DNA of 34,439 nucleotides from positions 1 to 34,439 of the forward strand of contig JAOPZV010000248.1 in the NCBI GenBank assembly GCA_025963935.1, written 5' to 3'. Source of the DNA: Solirubrobacterales bacterium. Its GTDB lineage: Bacteria > Actinomycetota > Thermoleophilia > Solirubrobacterales > Solirubrobacteraceae. Shown one piece after another: positions 8,128 through 15,888 of the stretch. The notes under the pieces are model-generated. The model worked only from the letters and a program-made list of their open reading frames with translations, did no database searches and had not been told where the DNA came from. The stretch's first letter is position 1, and each line of letters begins with the position of its first letter. The translations under genes and the position numbers were made by a program.

Positions 8128-9951
8128 ATGAGGGAGGCTAGAACGATTCTCGGGGGGGCCGCGGCGCTGCTCGACGGCGGACGTGCCGGCAAGACGAGCC
8201 GGCGCGAAGCTCGCGCCGCGCTGGTCAGCGCCGCCGCGCTCTACACGGTTGGCGCGATGCTCTGCGCCACCGCTGCGCTCCTTCCCCACGTGAGCTCCCC
8301 TGCGGCCGTCGTGGCGATCGCCGTGGCCGCCTTTTTGACGGCCGTCGCCCTGATGCTTGCCTACGCCCGCCAGCGCCGCGGCCTGACCCTTGCCTGGGTC
8401 GCGGATCTGTGGGGGGTCGTGCTCGTCGCCCTGCTGTGTGCGGCGACCGGTGGCGCGGGCAGCCCTTTCGGTCTCGTCTACTTCTTCGCGATCGGCCACG
8501 CCGCCGCCTTCCAGCCGAGAGGGCGCCTGCTCGTGGTGTGGGCCGCCGGACTGATCGCCTTCCTGGCGCCGCTGGCCTACTCGCACGTGTCGAGCTCCTT
8601 CGGGGCGTTCGCCTGCGTGGGCATCGTGCTGGCGCTGCTGGCCTCGGGCCTCGTCCATTTCGCGCTCGAACGGGTGCGCCAGCAGCGCTGGCGCCTTGAA
8701 TTCCTGATCGCCGCCACCGCGCATCTCGACACCTCGCTCGACCCCCAACAGACACTCCAGAAGATCGCACGCACCGCCGTTCCCGAGCTCGCCGAGCTGT
8801 GCGTGATCGACCTGATCGACGCCGACGGCTGGATCACCACGACGGTGGCCGCCGCCGTCGACAGCGCCGTCGCGAGGTCCTTTGAAGACGTCCGCAACGC
8901 GCAGCCGCTGCACATCCGCGGCCACCACCCGATCGCCCGAGCGTTACAGGCGCGCAAGCCGTTCATCGCGCAGGACCTGGCCGACTCGGCAGCGTTTCAG
9001 CTGGCCGCCGAGAGCGATGAGCAGGCGCGCTTCATGCGCGACGCCGGCTGCCGCTCAGCTGCGGTGTTCCCGATGATCGCGCGCGGCCGGATGCTTGGCG
9101 CCGTCTCCTTCCTGCATCTCGGCGAGGACGTCAGCTACGAGCAGGGACAGCTCGCCGTCCTGGACGACCTGACGGGCAGGGCGGCCCTGGCGTATGACAA
9201 CGCTCGCCTGTACGCCGAGCGGGCGCGCGTCGCCCACACCCTTCGTCGCAGTCTGATGCCGGCTGCGCTGCCGGCGATCGCGGGCCTGGACCTCGCGAGC
9301 TTCTTCCGGCCGATGGGCGCGGGCAATGAAGTCGGCGGTGACTTCTACGACGTCTTCGGAGACCGCTCCAGCTGCTGGCTCGTCGTGGGCGACGTGTGCG
9401 GCAAGGGGGCCGACGCCGCCGTGCTCACCGGCTTCCTGCGGCACACCACGATCGCGTACGCGCGCGAAGGTGTCGGGCCGGCCAGCGTCCTCGCGCGCGT
9501 CAACCAGGCGATGCTCGAACAGGACTTCGACGGCCGCTTCGCGACGGCGATCCTCGCGCGCCTCGCGTTCCGCAGCTCGGAGGTGCAGGTCACGCTCGCC
9601 GCGGCCGGGCACCCGCCGGCTCTGATCGCGCGAACGGGCGGCGCAGCCGAGGAGTTCGGCGACTGTGGGACGCTGCTCGGGGTGTTCGCTGACCCGGTGA
9701 TCAGCGAGAGCTCGATGCTGCTGCGTCCGGGCGACACGCTCGCGCTCTACACCGACGGCCTGTCGGAGGCCCATGCGCCGGAGCGGACAGTGAGCGTCCA
9801 GGAGATGCTTGCGCAGCTCGCCGGCCAGTCACCGCGTTCGGCGCAGGCGACGATCGACGCGCTGCTCGAGCTCGTCGAGCTCACCGACGATGCGCGCGAT
9901 GACGTCGCCGTGCTCGCCGCACGGGTCAAGCCTGCGGGCTCGGCCGCCTAG
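8128..9951 (+). CDS. Membrane GAF-SpoIIE (PP2C-type) serine phosphatase
   Basis: A 607-aa signalling protein. Six hydrophobic helices fill about residues 30-180. A GAF domain follows (about 205-360: LDTSLDPQQTLQKIAR, AVFPMIARGRMLGAVSFLH). The RsbU-like phosphatase domain spans about 370-600: RRSLMPAALPAIAGLDLASFFRP, VGGDFYDVF (metal-binding Asp), VGDVCGKGADAAVLTG (metal-binding Asp), LYTDGLSEA and DDVAVLAARV. Such proteins typically dephosphorylate an anti-sigma factor antagonist (STAS protein) and so start a partner-switching stress response; no STAS or RsbW-type kinase gene is nearby. The ATG has a GGGGAG ribosome site 3 nt upstream. The membrane part may sense a signal directly. It ends only 6 nt from the convergent MBL-like gene. 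Confidence 0.93.
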   Translation: MREARTILGGAAALLDGGRAGKTSRREARAALVSAAALYTVGAMLCATAALLPHVSSPAAVVAIAVAAFLTAVALMLAYARQRRGLTLAWVADLWGVVLVALLCAATGGAGSPFGLVYFFAIGHAAAFQPRGRLLVVWAAGLIAFLAPLAYSHVSSSFGAFACVGIVLALLASGLVHFALERVRQQRWRLEFLIAATAHLDTSLDPQQTLQKIARTAVPELAELCVIDLIDADGWITTTVAAAVDSAVARSFEDVRNAQPLHIRGHHPIARALQARKPFIAQDLADSAAFQLAAESDEQARFMRDAGCRSAAVFPMIARGRMLGAVSFLHLGEDVSYEQGQLAVLDDLTGRAALAYDNARLYAERARVAHTLRRSLMPAALPAIAGLDLASFFRPMGAGNEVGGDFYDVFGDRSSCWLVVGDVCGKGADAAVLTGFLRHTTIAYAREGVGPASVLARVNQAMLEQDFDGRFATAILARLAFRSSEVQVTLAAAGHPPALIARTGGAAEEFGDCGTLLGVFADPVISESSMLLRPGDTLALYTDGLSEAHAPERTVSVQEMLAQLAGQSPRSAQATIDALLELVELTDDARDDVAVLAARVKPAGSAA

Positions 9952-9957
9952 AGGCGC

Positions 9958-10569
9958 TCAGCCCTCGGCCTCGGCGATCGCGCGGGCGACCGCCGCCCGG
10001 CCGTCATGCAGCACCGGCTCACCGTGCGAGACGAGCACGCGCTCGATCGGCAGCTCGAGCAGCGAGCGCATCAGCGTGGCGGCTCCCGCACGGTCGACCT
10101 GCGCCGATGCGAGCCAGCTCTCGGGCGAGACGCGCAGTCCGCCTGCCCCGTCGCCCAACAGGCGGTCGCCGGTGATCAGCGTGGCAGCGTCCGGCAGCCA
10201 GTACATCGTCTCACCAGCTCCCCGCAGCGGCCGCGGCACGACACCCTCCGGGACCGCATTCCACGCCCTGCGCGTCGTCGAGCGGTAGCGCTCGGCGAGC
10301 TGCTCGCGGTCGCGCCGGTGCCAGCGGATCGTGGTCAGGATGCTGACGGGTCGCTCGGCGATGCGCTCATCGAGCCAGGCGAGGAACTGCGCCCGGTCCT
10401 CCGCCGGGAGCAGTGGATCGAACAGCGAGACCGAATCCGGCCGCTCGTAGAGGACCGAGGCGACCTCCTGATCCCAATCGTCGGCGCTGCCGGGCTCCCC
10501 GTCCGGGGGCCAGTCGGGGTGGAGCGCCGTCCAGCGCAGCAGTCCCGGCACGATCTCCACGGGGAGCAC
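9958..10569 (-). CDS. MBL-fold-like hydrolase with degenerate metal site
   Basis: About 203 aa when started at GTG 10569 (MLPVEIVPGLLRW). The N-terminal strands, the TTIRWHRRDREQL segment where HxHxDH normally sits, the later LITGDRLLG and the terminal VLVSHGEPVL follow the order of metallo-beta-lactamase-fold proteins. However HxHxDH is reduced to WHRRD, so the usual two-zinc site is incomplete. I therefore give the fold with moderate confidence and no reaction. The ORF track extends to 10692, overlapping the divergent UBP gene head to head, which is unlikely. A TACGGT box 6 nt before GTG 10569 supports the shorter start; GTG 10560 is an alternative. Confidence 0.68.
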   Translation of the reverse strand: MLPVEIVPGLLRWTALHPDWPPDGEPGSADDWDQEVASVLYERPDSVSLFDPLLPAEDRAQFLAWLDERIAERPVSILTTIRWHRRDREQLAERYRSTTRRAWNAVPEGVVPRPLRGAGETMYWLPDAATLITGDRLLGDGAGGLRVSPESWLASAQVDRAGAATLMRSLLELPIERVLVSHGEPVLHDGRAAVARAIAEAEG

Positions 10570-10575
10570 GACATA

Positions 10576-10581
10576 ACCGTA
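10576..10581 (-). promoter_or_regulatory. Candidate -10 element for leaderless transcript of the MBL-like gene
   Basis: TACGGT, then TATGTC (6 nt), then GTG at 10569 on the minus strand. This helped choose the start, so it is not fully independent evidence. Confidence 0.3.
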
Positions 10582-10636
10582 TCCGCCCGGCGGCGCAGCG
10601 CTAGCCCGAAGCGGAGCCTGGCCTATAGACGCAAGC

Positions 10637-10900
10637 GTGGAGGTCGCCGTCTGTTCGCATCTCGACGCCATCCGTCCCGTCGTGCCGCGCACGCCCGAAG
10701 GCTGTGAGGAGTGCCTTCGAATCGGCTCCCCGTGGGTTCATCTGCGCCTTTGCCTGACCTGCGGACACGTCGGTTGCTGCGACTCCTCGCCCAACCGTCA
10801 CGCGCGCGCCCACGCACATGCGATCGGACATCCGATCGTGCAGTCCTTCGAGCCGGGCGAGGCGTGGCGCTGGTGCTACATCGATGAAGTGTTCGTGTAG
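10637..10900 (+). CDS. UBP-type zinc finger protein
   Basis: An 87-aa protein starting at GTG, consisting almost only of a ZnF-UBP domain. Cys and His ligands appear in family order: C6 and H8 (VCSHL), C23 and C26 (CEEC), C39 and C42 with H44 (CLTCGHVGCC), then H55, H59 and H65 in RHARAHAHAIGHP, closing with WRWCYIDEVFV. In eukaryotes this domain binds the free C-terminus of ubiquitin; bacteria lack ubiquitin and its bacterial partner is not established. It has no ribosome site, but TATAGA lies 7 nt before the GTG. It converges on the CNB-thioredoxin-reductase-like gene with a 3-nt gap; I recall these two families being neighbours in other actinobacteria. Confidence 0.88.
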   Translation: MEVAVCSHLDAIRPVVPRTPEGCEECLRIGSPWVHLRLCLTCGHVGCCDSSPNRHARAHAHAIGHPIVQSFEPGEAWRWCYIDEVFV

Positions 10901-10903
10901 CGG

Positions 10904-12592
10904 CTAGGGAACATGGTGGGGGTGCCGGTGCTCATGTTCGAGGAGCTCGTATACCAGCTGCACCGCCATCGAACCCTCCCCGACCGCCGAGGCCACGCGC
11001 TTGATGGAGCCGCTGCGAACGTCGCCGGCGGCGAGCACACCGGGACGGCTCGTCTCGAGCAGGAGCGGACGGCGCGAGCGGCGTCGATCGTCGGGCAGCG
11101 AGCTCGCCGTCGAGGACCCGGTGAGAACGAAGCCGCGGCGGTCGAGCGCGAGCTGTCCTTGAAGCCACTGCGTGTAGGGGTCGGCGCCGATGAACACGAA
11201 GAGAGCGCGCGCGGGAAGTACGCGCCGCTCACCCGTGAGGCTGTTCTCGACAGTCAACTCCTCGAGCGTGCCTTCCCCCTCGACCCCGCGCACCGTGGTG
11301 TTGAGCAGTACCTCGACCGGACTCGTTTCGATGCGGTCGGCCAGGTAGCGAGACATGCCGGCGGTCAGCGCTTCGCCGCGGATGACGAGCCGCAGCTCGG
11401 TGGCGTAGCGCGACAGGAACAACGTGGCCTGGCCGGCCGAGTTGCCCCCGCCGACCACGACGACGGGATCGCCGGCGCACATGCGTGCCTCCGTCAGCGT
11501 CGCCGCGTAGTAGACGCTGTCACCCTCGAAGTCCTCGAGGCCCGGTACCGACAGCCGCCGGTAGCGCGCGCCGCTGGCGACGATCACCGTCCGAGTCCAC
11601 AGCTCGCGGCCGTCCGCCAGCCGCACCATGTGGCGGCCGTCCTCGGACTCCAGCGCAACAGCCTGGCTCGGGACAGCGATGTCGGCGCCGAACTTACGGG
11701 CCTGGATCGCCGCGCGCTCGCCGAGCTCCGCACCAGAGATCCCGGCGGGAAAGCCGAGATAGTTCTCGATCTTCGAGGAGGTGCCGGCCTGTCCACCGGT
11801 GGCGACGGCGTCGAGCGTGATGGTCTCCAGTCCCTCGGAGGCGCCGTACACGGACGCGGCAAGGCCCGACGGCCCCGCGCCGACGACAACAAGATCGGAG
11901 GCGCCGCGCTCCGGCGCGTGTCCCTTCAGCCCCACCGCACGTGCAAGCTGCTCGTTTGAGGGGTTCCGCAGCACCTCACCGTGCCAGACCACGACTGGCG
12001 TCTCCCGTGGTGAGACGCCGGCCTCCCGCAGCAGCTGCTCCGCCGTTTGGTCCTGCTCGAGGTCGATCCAGCGATGCGGAAGACGGTTGCGCGCGGCGAA
12101 CTCGCGCAGACGCCTCGTGTCGGGTGAGAAGCGCGACCCGATGATCCGCAGGCCCGCGCCGAGCCCGATCAGCAACTCGCGGCGCAGGAAGTAGGCGCGC
12201 AACACGAGATCGCCCAGCGGCGCGTCCTCGGCCAGAATCGAGCGAAGCCGCTCGACGGGCACGACCAGCACCTCGCCCGGCTCGCGGACCACGGTGGTGA
12301 AGAACGCCGCCTGGCCGGTCAGAAGCCCAAGCTCGCCGAGGAAGCGAGCCGGCCCGTGCACGGCGATGAGACGCTCATCCGGACGGCCGTAGCCGTCGAC
12401 GACGGCCACCAGGCCGTCGAGAACGACATGAAAGTCGTAGCTCTCATCGCCCTCCCGGAAGAGCACCTGGTCAGCCTCGGTGCGGCGAATCTCCCCGCTC
12501 GCCTTCAGCTTGGCCAGCTGATCGTCGGTCAGCCGAGGAAAGGCGCCGTCGCTGTCGGGTGTCTCGAGGAGCTGTTCGGCAGTCTCCGTCAA
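10904..12592 (-). CDS. Cyclic nucleotide-binding domain / thioredoxin reductase-like FAD protein lacking CxxC
   Basis: A 562-aa fusion starting at TTG. Residues about 20-140 form a CNB (cAMP-receptor-like) domain ending FLGELGLLTGQAAFFTTVV; the Glu87 is kept but the Arg that normally holds the cyclic phosphate is absent (QAAFFT). Residues about 145-220 are a thioredoxin-like linker. From 232 the protein is a thioredoxin reductase-type flavoprotein: VVVGAGPSGLAA (236-247), TGGQAG and IENYLGFP (FAD), VVVVGGGNSAGQA (377-389, NADPH) and ETSRPGVLAAGDVR near the end. The CATC redox pair is replaced by AATL (363-366), so it cannot reduce thioredoxin by the classical route. It may be an NAD(P)H-dependent flavin oxidoreductase or sensor. 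The related family is known in actinobacteria; its role is not. Confidence 0.9.
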   Translation of the reverse strand: MTETAEQLLETPDSDGAFPRLTDDQLAKLKASGEIRRTEADQVLFREGDESYDFHVVLDGLVAVVDGYGRPDERLIAVHGPARFLGELGLLTGQAAFFTTVVREPGEVLVVPVERLRSILAEDAPLGDLVLRAYFLRRELLIGLGAGLRIIGSRFSPDTRRLREFAARNRLPHRWIDLEQDQTAEQLLREAGVSPRETPVVVWHGEVLRNPSNEQLARAVGLKGHAPERGASDLVVVGAGPSGLAASVYGASEGLETITLDAVATGGQAGTSSKIENYLGFPAGISGAELGERAAIQARKFGADIAVPSQAVALESEDGRHMVRLADGRELWTRTVIVASGARYRRLSVPGLEDFEGDSVYYAATLTEARMCAGDPVVVVGGGNSAGQATLFLSRYATELRLVIRGEALTAGMSRYLADRIETSPVEVLLNTTVRGVEGEGTLEELTVENSLTGERRVLPARALFVFIGADPYTQWLQGQLALDRRGFVLTGSSTASSLPDDRRRSRRPLLLETSRPGVLAAGDVRSGSIKRVASAVGEGSMAVQLVYELLEHEHRHPHHVP

Positions 12593-12819
12593 AGCGCCGT
12601 GAGGCCAGCGGCACTCGTGCTCGTAGTGAGACCCATGCCGTCACTGCTAGGCCGCGCGGCGCAGCTCGCAACGTCGGGTGACGGGACCGACACCGGCAGC
12701 CTCTGAACCAGTGGATAGGGGCCGGCGCTGAGGTCATCGATCGTGGGAGCTGGCCTCCTCTCCACCGCGCCGCCGCGGGCGAGGGCCGGACACATGGTCC
12801 CCGGAACGCACGAGCAGCG

Positions 12820-12825
12820 TAGGAT
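12820..12825 (+). promoter_or_regulatory. Candidate -10 element for the monooxygenase gene
   Basis: TAGGAT is followed by CTGCGC (6 nt) and the ATG at 12832, which fits leaderless transcription. The AGGA inside this box could alternatively serve as a ribosome site at 7-nt spacing. Confidence 0.4.
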
Positions 12826-12831
12826 CTGCGC

Positions 12832-14217
12832 ATGAACGAGCTTCCTTCGGTGGCAATCATAGGAGCGGGCGTGAGCGGACTGACGGCCTGCAAGTCGCTC
12901 GGGGACTTCGGCGTGCCCCACACCTGCTTCGAGGCGTCCGACGATGTGGGCGGCAACTGGTACTTCCAGAACCCCAACGGGGTCTCATCAGCCTATCGCT
13001 CGCTGCACATCGACATCTCGAAGCCGTCGATCTCCTTCCGGGACTTCCCGATGCCCGACCGCTATCCCGACTACCCCCACCACACGCACATCTTCGAGTG
13101 GCTGCGCGACTATGCCGACGCCTTCGCGCTGCGCGAGCAGATCCGCTTCAACACGCGGGTCGAGCGAGCGCAGCGGGGCGCCGACGGCGGATGGCAGATC
13201 ACCCTCGACGACGGCGAGATGCAGAGCTTCGACGCGCTGCTCGTTTGCAACGGACACCACTGGAACCCCCGCTACCCCGAGTTCCCAGGATCCTTCGACG
13301 GGCCGCAGATCCACTCCCACGACTACATCGACCCGAGCACACCACTCGACCTCTACGGCAAGCGGGTGCTGGTCGTCGGCATCGGAAACAGCGCCGTCGA
13401 CATCGTTTCCGAGCTCGCCCGCAAGACGGTCTCGGACACGGTCTTCCTGTCGACGCGCTCCGGCGCATATGTTGTTCCCAAGTACCTCTTCGGGAAGCCG
13501 GCCGACCAGGTCGTCAAGACCGACCCCCGCCTCCCCTCCTCGGTGCAGCGGAGACTCGCGCGCGTGCTGCCGCGCATCTTCTCCGGACGCATGGAGGACT
13601 TCGGTCTGCCGACCCCCAATCACAACTTCCTGGACGCGCACCCGACCGTCTCGAGCGAGCTCCTCGGGCGCCTCGGCGCCGGCGACGCGGTCGCGAAGGG
13701 TGATGTCGCGGAGCTGCTAGGCGATCGCGTGCGCTTCGCGGACGGCAGCGTCGAGCCGTTCGACGCCATCGTCTACGCGACCGGATACAACGTCACCTTC
13801 CCGTTCTTCGACCGTGACTTCCTCGACGCGCCCGAAAACGTGCTGCCGCTCTTCAAGCGGATGCTCAAGCCGGGACTCGACGACGTCGCTTTTATCGGGC
13901 TCGGTCAGCCGATTCCGACGATCTTCCCGTTTTCCGAGCTGCAGTCGAAGCTCGCGGCGCGCTGGCTGAGCGGCGACTGGGCGCCGCCGCCGCAACCCGA
14001 GATGGAAGAGGAGATTCGCCGCGACGAGGCGTTCCACACCGGGCACTTCCTGAACAAGCCGCGCCACACGATGCAGCTCGAGTGGTACGCCTTCCAGCAC
14101 GAGTTGCTAACCCGCTCGATCCCGGCTGGCCAGGCCCGCGCCCGCGCCGGCGCACCGACGGCGCGAGACGCGGCCGGCCGGGCGGCCACGCTGAGCCTCT
14201 CGGGTTCGCCCGCATGA
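12832..14217 (+). CDS. Flavin-containing monooxygenase (FMO-type, class B)
   Basis: A 461-aa NAD(P)H- and O2-dependent flavoprotein. The FAD-binding GAGVSG is at 11-16, followed by VGGNW (39-43). The NADPH-binding VVGIGNSA is at 181-188. The FMO fingerprint FxGxxxHxxxY is exact as FDGPQIHSHDY (155-165); type I Baeyer-Villiger enzymes would have W/P at the end, so an N- or S-oxygenase or a flexible FMO is more likely. Substrate unknown. The last four bases form ATGA with the start of the alpha/beta hydrolase, so the two are coupled and probably act in sequence. The gene is divergent from the CNB-thioredoxin-reductase-like gene across 239 nt. Confidence 0.93.
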   Translation: MNELPSVAIIGAGVSGLTACKSLGDFGVPHTCFEASDDVGGNWYFQNPNGVSSAYRSLHIDISKPSISFRDFPMPDRYPDYPHHTHIFEWLRDYADAFALREQIRFNTRVERAQRGADGGWQITLDDGEMQSFDALLVCNGHHWNPRYPEFPGSFDGPQIHSHDYIDPSTPLDLYGKRVLVVGIGNSAVDIVSELARKTVSDTVFLSTRSGAYVVPKYLFGKPADQVVKTDPRLPSSVQRRLARVLPRIFSGRMEDFGLPTPNHNFLDAHPTVSSELLGRLGAGDAVAKGDVAELLGDRVRFADGSVEPFDAIVYATGYNVTFPFFDRDFLDAPENVLPLFKRMLKPGLDDVAFIGLGQPIPTIFPFSELQSKLAARWLSGDWAPPPQPEMEEEIRRDEAFHTGHFLNKPRHTMQLEWYAFQHELLTRSIPAGQARARAGAPTARDAAGRAATLSLSGSPA

Positions 14218-15170
14218 GCGCTGTCGAATTCGACAGCGACGGCGTTCGCTGCGCGGGCTTCCACCTTCGCGGCGAGGGTGACGCCTTTGCCGACGGCGAC
14301 GGCCGCAGGGCGTGCGTCGTGCTCGCCAACGGGTTTGGCGGCACGGTGGACTCCGGTCTGGAACCGTACGTCGAGCGCTTCGCCGCTGCCGGCATCGACG
14401 CGCTGGCGTTCGACTATCGGCACTTCGGCGCCAGCGAGGGACAGCCGCGCCAGCTGCTGTCGATCGAGCGACAGCTGCAGGACTACGCGGCGGCGATCGC
14501 GTTCGCGCGTTCGGTGGACGGCGTCGACCCGGACCGGATCGTCGTGTGGGGCTCCTCCTACGCGGGCGGACACGCCGTGCCCGTGGCCGTCGCCGACGGG
14601 CGCGTGGCGGGCGTCATCGCACAGGTTCCCGCGATGGACGGCCTCGTCACGCTCATCAATATCGCCCGCTACGCCGGCCCGGGCCACCTTGCGAAGTTGA
14701 CCCTTGCCGGCCTACGCGACCTCGCGGCCTCGCTGCGCGGCCGCCCGCCCGTGATGCTCCCCGTCGTCGGGCCGCCGGGAAGCATCGCCGCGATGACCGC
14801 CCCTGACTCCGAGGCGGGTTACCGCTCGATCGCGGGAGCCACCTGGAGCAACGAGGTGCTGGCCCGCATCGTCCTGAGCACGGGCACATACAGACCCGGG
14901 CTTCAGGCGGACCGCCTCCCGTGCCCGATGCTCGTGCAGATCGCCGACCGTGACACCATCGCGCCCGTCAAGGCCGCCCAGGACGCTGCATGGCGGGCCA
15001 CCGGCCGCGCCGAGGTGCGCACCTACCCGATCGGCCACTTCGACATCTACACGGGCGAGCCGTTCGAGCGGGCGATCGCCGACCAGCTGCATTTTCTGCG
15101 ACGCCACGTCGGCGCTCGCTCGGACGGACGCGCGGCCGAGCCGCAGCTGCCCGCTCAGCTCGCGGGCTGA
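14214..15170 (+). CDS. Alpha/beta hydrolase coupled to the FMO
   Basis: A 318-aa hydrolase; the ORF-track version starts inside the FMO gene in another frame, and the true start is the ATG overlapping the FMO stop (ATGA). The fold is shown by VVLANGFGGT (oxyanion region), AFDYRHFGAS, the nucleophile elbow VWGSSYAGG (Ser115), QIADRDTIAP (acid) and YPIGHFDIYTG (His). The elbow has Ala where GxSxG expects Gly, as in some dienelactone-hydrolase/peptidase-like members. It could cleave an ester made by, or act on the same substrate as, the coupled monooxygenase; this is inference. No signal peptide. It converges on the SDR gene with 25 nt between stops. Confidence 0.9.
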   Translation: MSAVEFDSDGVRCAGFHLRGEGDAFADGDGRRACVVLANGFGGTVDSGLEPYVERFAAAGIDALAFDYRHFGASEGQPRQLLSIERQLQDYAAAIAFARSVDGVDPDRIVVWGSSYAGGHAVPVAVADGRVAGVIAQVPAMDGLVTLINIARYAGPGHLAKLTLAGLRDLAASLRGRPPVMLPVVGPPGSIAAMTAPDSEAGYRSIAGATWSNEVLARIVLSTGTYRPGLQADRLPCPMLVQIADRDTIAPVKAAQDAAWRATGRAEVRTYPIGHFDIYTGEPFERAIADQLHFLRRHVGARSDGRAAEPQLPAQLAG

Positions 15171-15195
15171 TCCGGGTCCCGACCGAGGCGGATGC

Positions 15196-15888
15196 TCACC
15201 ACGGCACGAGGCCGTGCCGGTCACTGAACGACGCCGTTGGCCCCGTCGCGTCGATCTTTGCCATCGCCACGATCACCTCGGCCCCCTGCTCGACTGTCTG
15301 CGTACCCCTGTGGCCGTTGAGGTCGGTGGCTGTGTAGCCCGGATCGACGGCGTTGACCCGCATCCCGGGAAGGGCCTTCGCGTACTGCGTGCTCAGCATG
15401 TTGACCGCCGCCTTCGACGTCGCGTAGCCGAGGGAAACCAGCGTTGACTCCAGCCGTTCGGGGTCGCTCGTCACCGCCAAGGAGCCCATCCCGCTCGACA
15501 CGTTGACGATCACCGGGTTGCCCGAGCGACGCAGCAGCGCCAGGAAGGCCTGGGTGACGCGCACGATGCCAAGCACGTTGGTCGCAAAGACGTCTGCGAT
15601 GTCCTGCGGCGTGATGTCCTCGACGGCCCTGTGGGCGCCGACGATGCCGGCGTTGTTGATCAGCACGTCAAGGCCGCTCGCCGCGGCGACGGTCGCCGCA
15701 GCGGCCGCGACGCTCGCATCGTCGGTGACGTCGAGCTGGACGAAGCGCGCTCCGAGATCCTCAGCGGCGGCCCGGCCGAGCGACTCGTCCCGGGCGGCGA
15801 CCCACACGTCATGGCCATCGGCGAGCAGGCGGCTTGCAACCTCCAGCCCGAGGCCCTTGTTGGCTCCGGTGATGAGGGTCGCGGTCAA
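15196..15888 (-). CDS. Short-chain dehydrogenase/reductase (SDR)
   Basis: A 230-aa classical SDR. The cofactor loop TGANKGLG is at 7-14, followed by AARDE, LDVTDD (50s), LINNAG (76-81), NVSSGMGS (129-136, catalytic Ser) and YATSK (155-159, catalytic Tyr and Lys). The VNAVDPGYTATDLNGHRGTQTVEQGA tail is typical of SDRs close to carbonyl reductases. The ORF track adds 85 shadow residues from the upstream gene; the family start is a TTG whose bases overlap the acyl-CoA synthetase stop (TTGA), indicating translational coupling. The substrate is probably a carbonyl compound linked to the acyl-CoA synthetase product, which is inference. Confidence 0.9.
   Translation of the reverse strand: MTATLITGANKGLGLEVASRLLADGHDVWVAARDESLGRAAAEDLGARFVQLDVTDDASVAAAAATVAAASGLDVLINNAGIVGAHRAVEDITPQDIADVFATNVLGIVRVTQAFLALLRRSGNPVIVNVSSGMGSLAVTSDPERLESTLVSLGYATSKAAVNMLSTQYAKALPGMRVNAVDPGYTATDLNGHRGTQTVEQGAEVIVAMAKIDATGPTASFSDRHGLVPW

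Noticed and set aside
8128-12592. A partner-switching stress operon around the SpoIIE phosphatase
   Set aside because: No STAS antagonist, anti-sigma kinase or sigma factor gene is present nearby.
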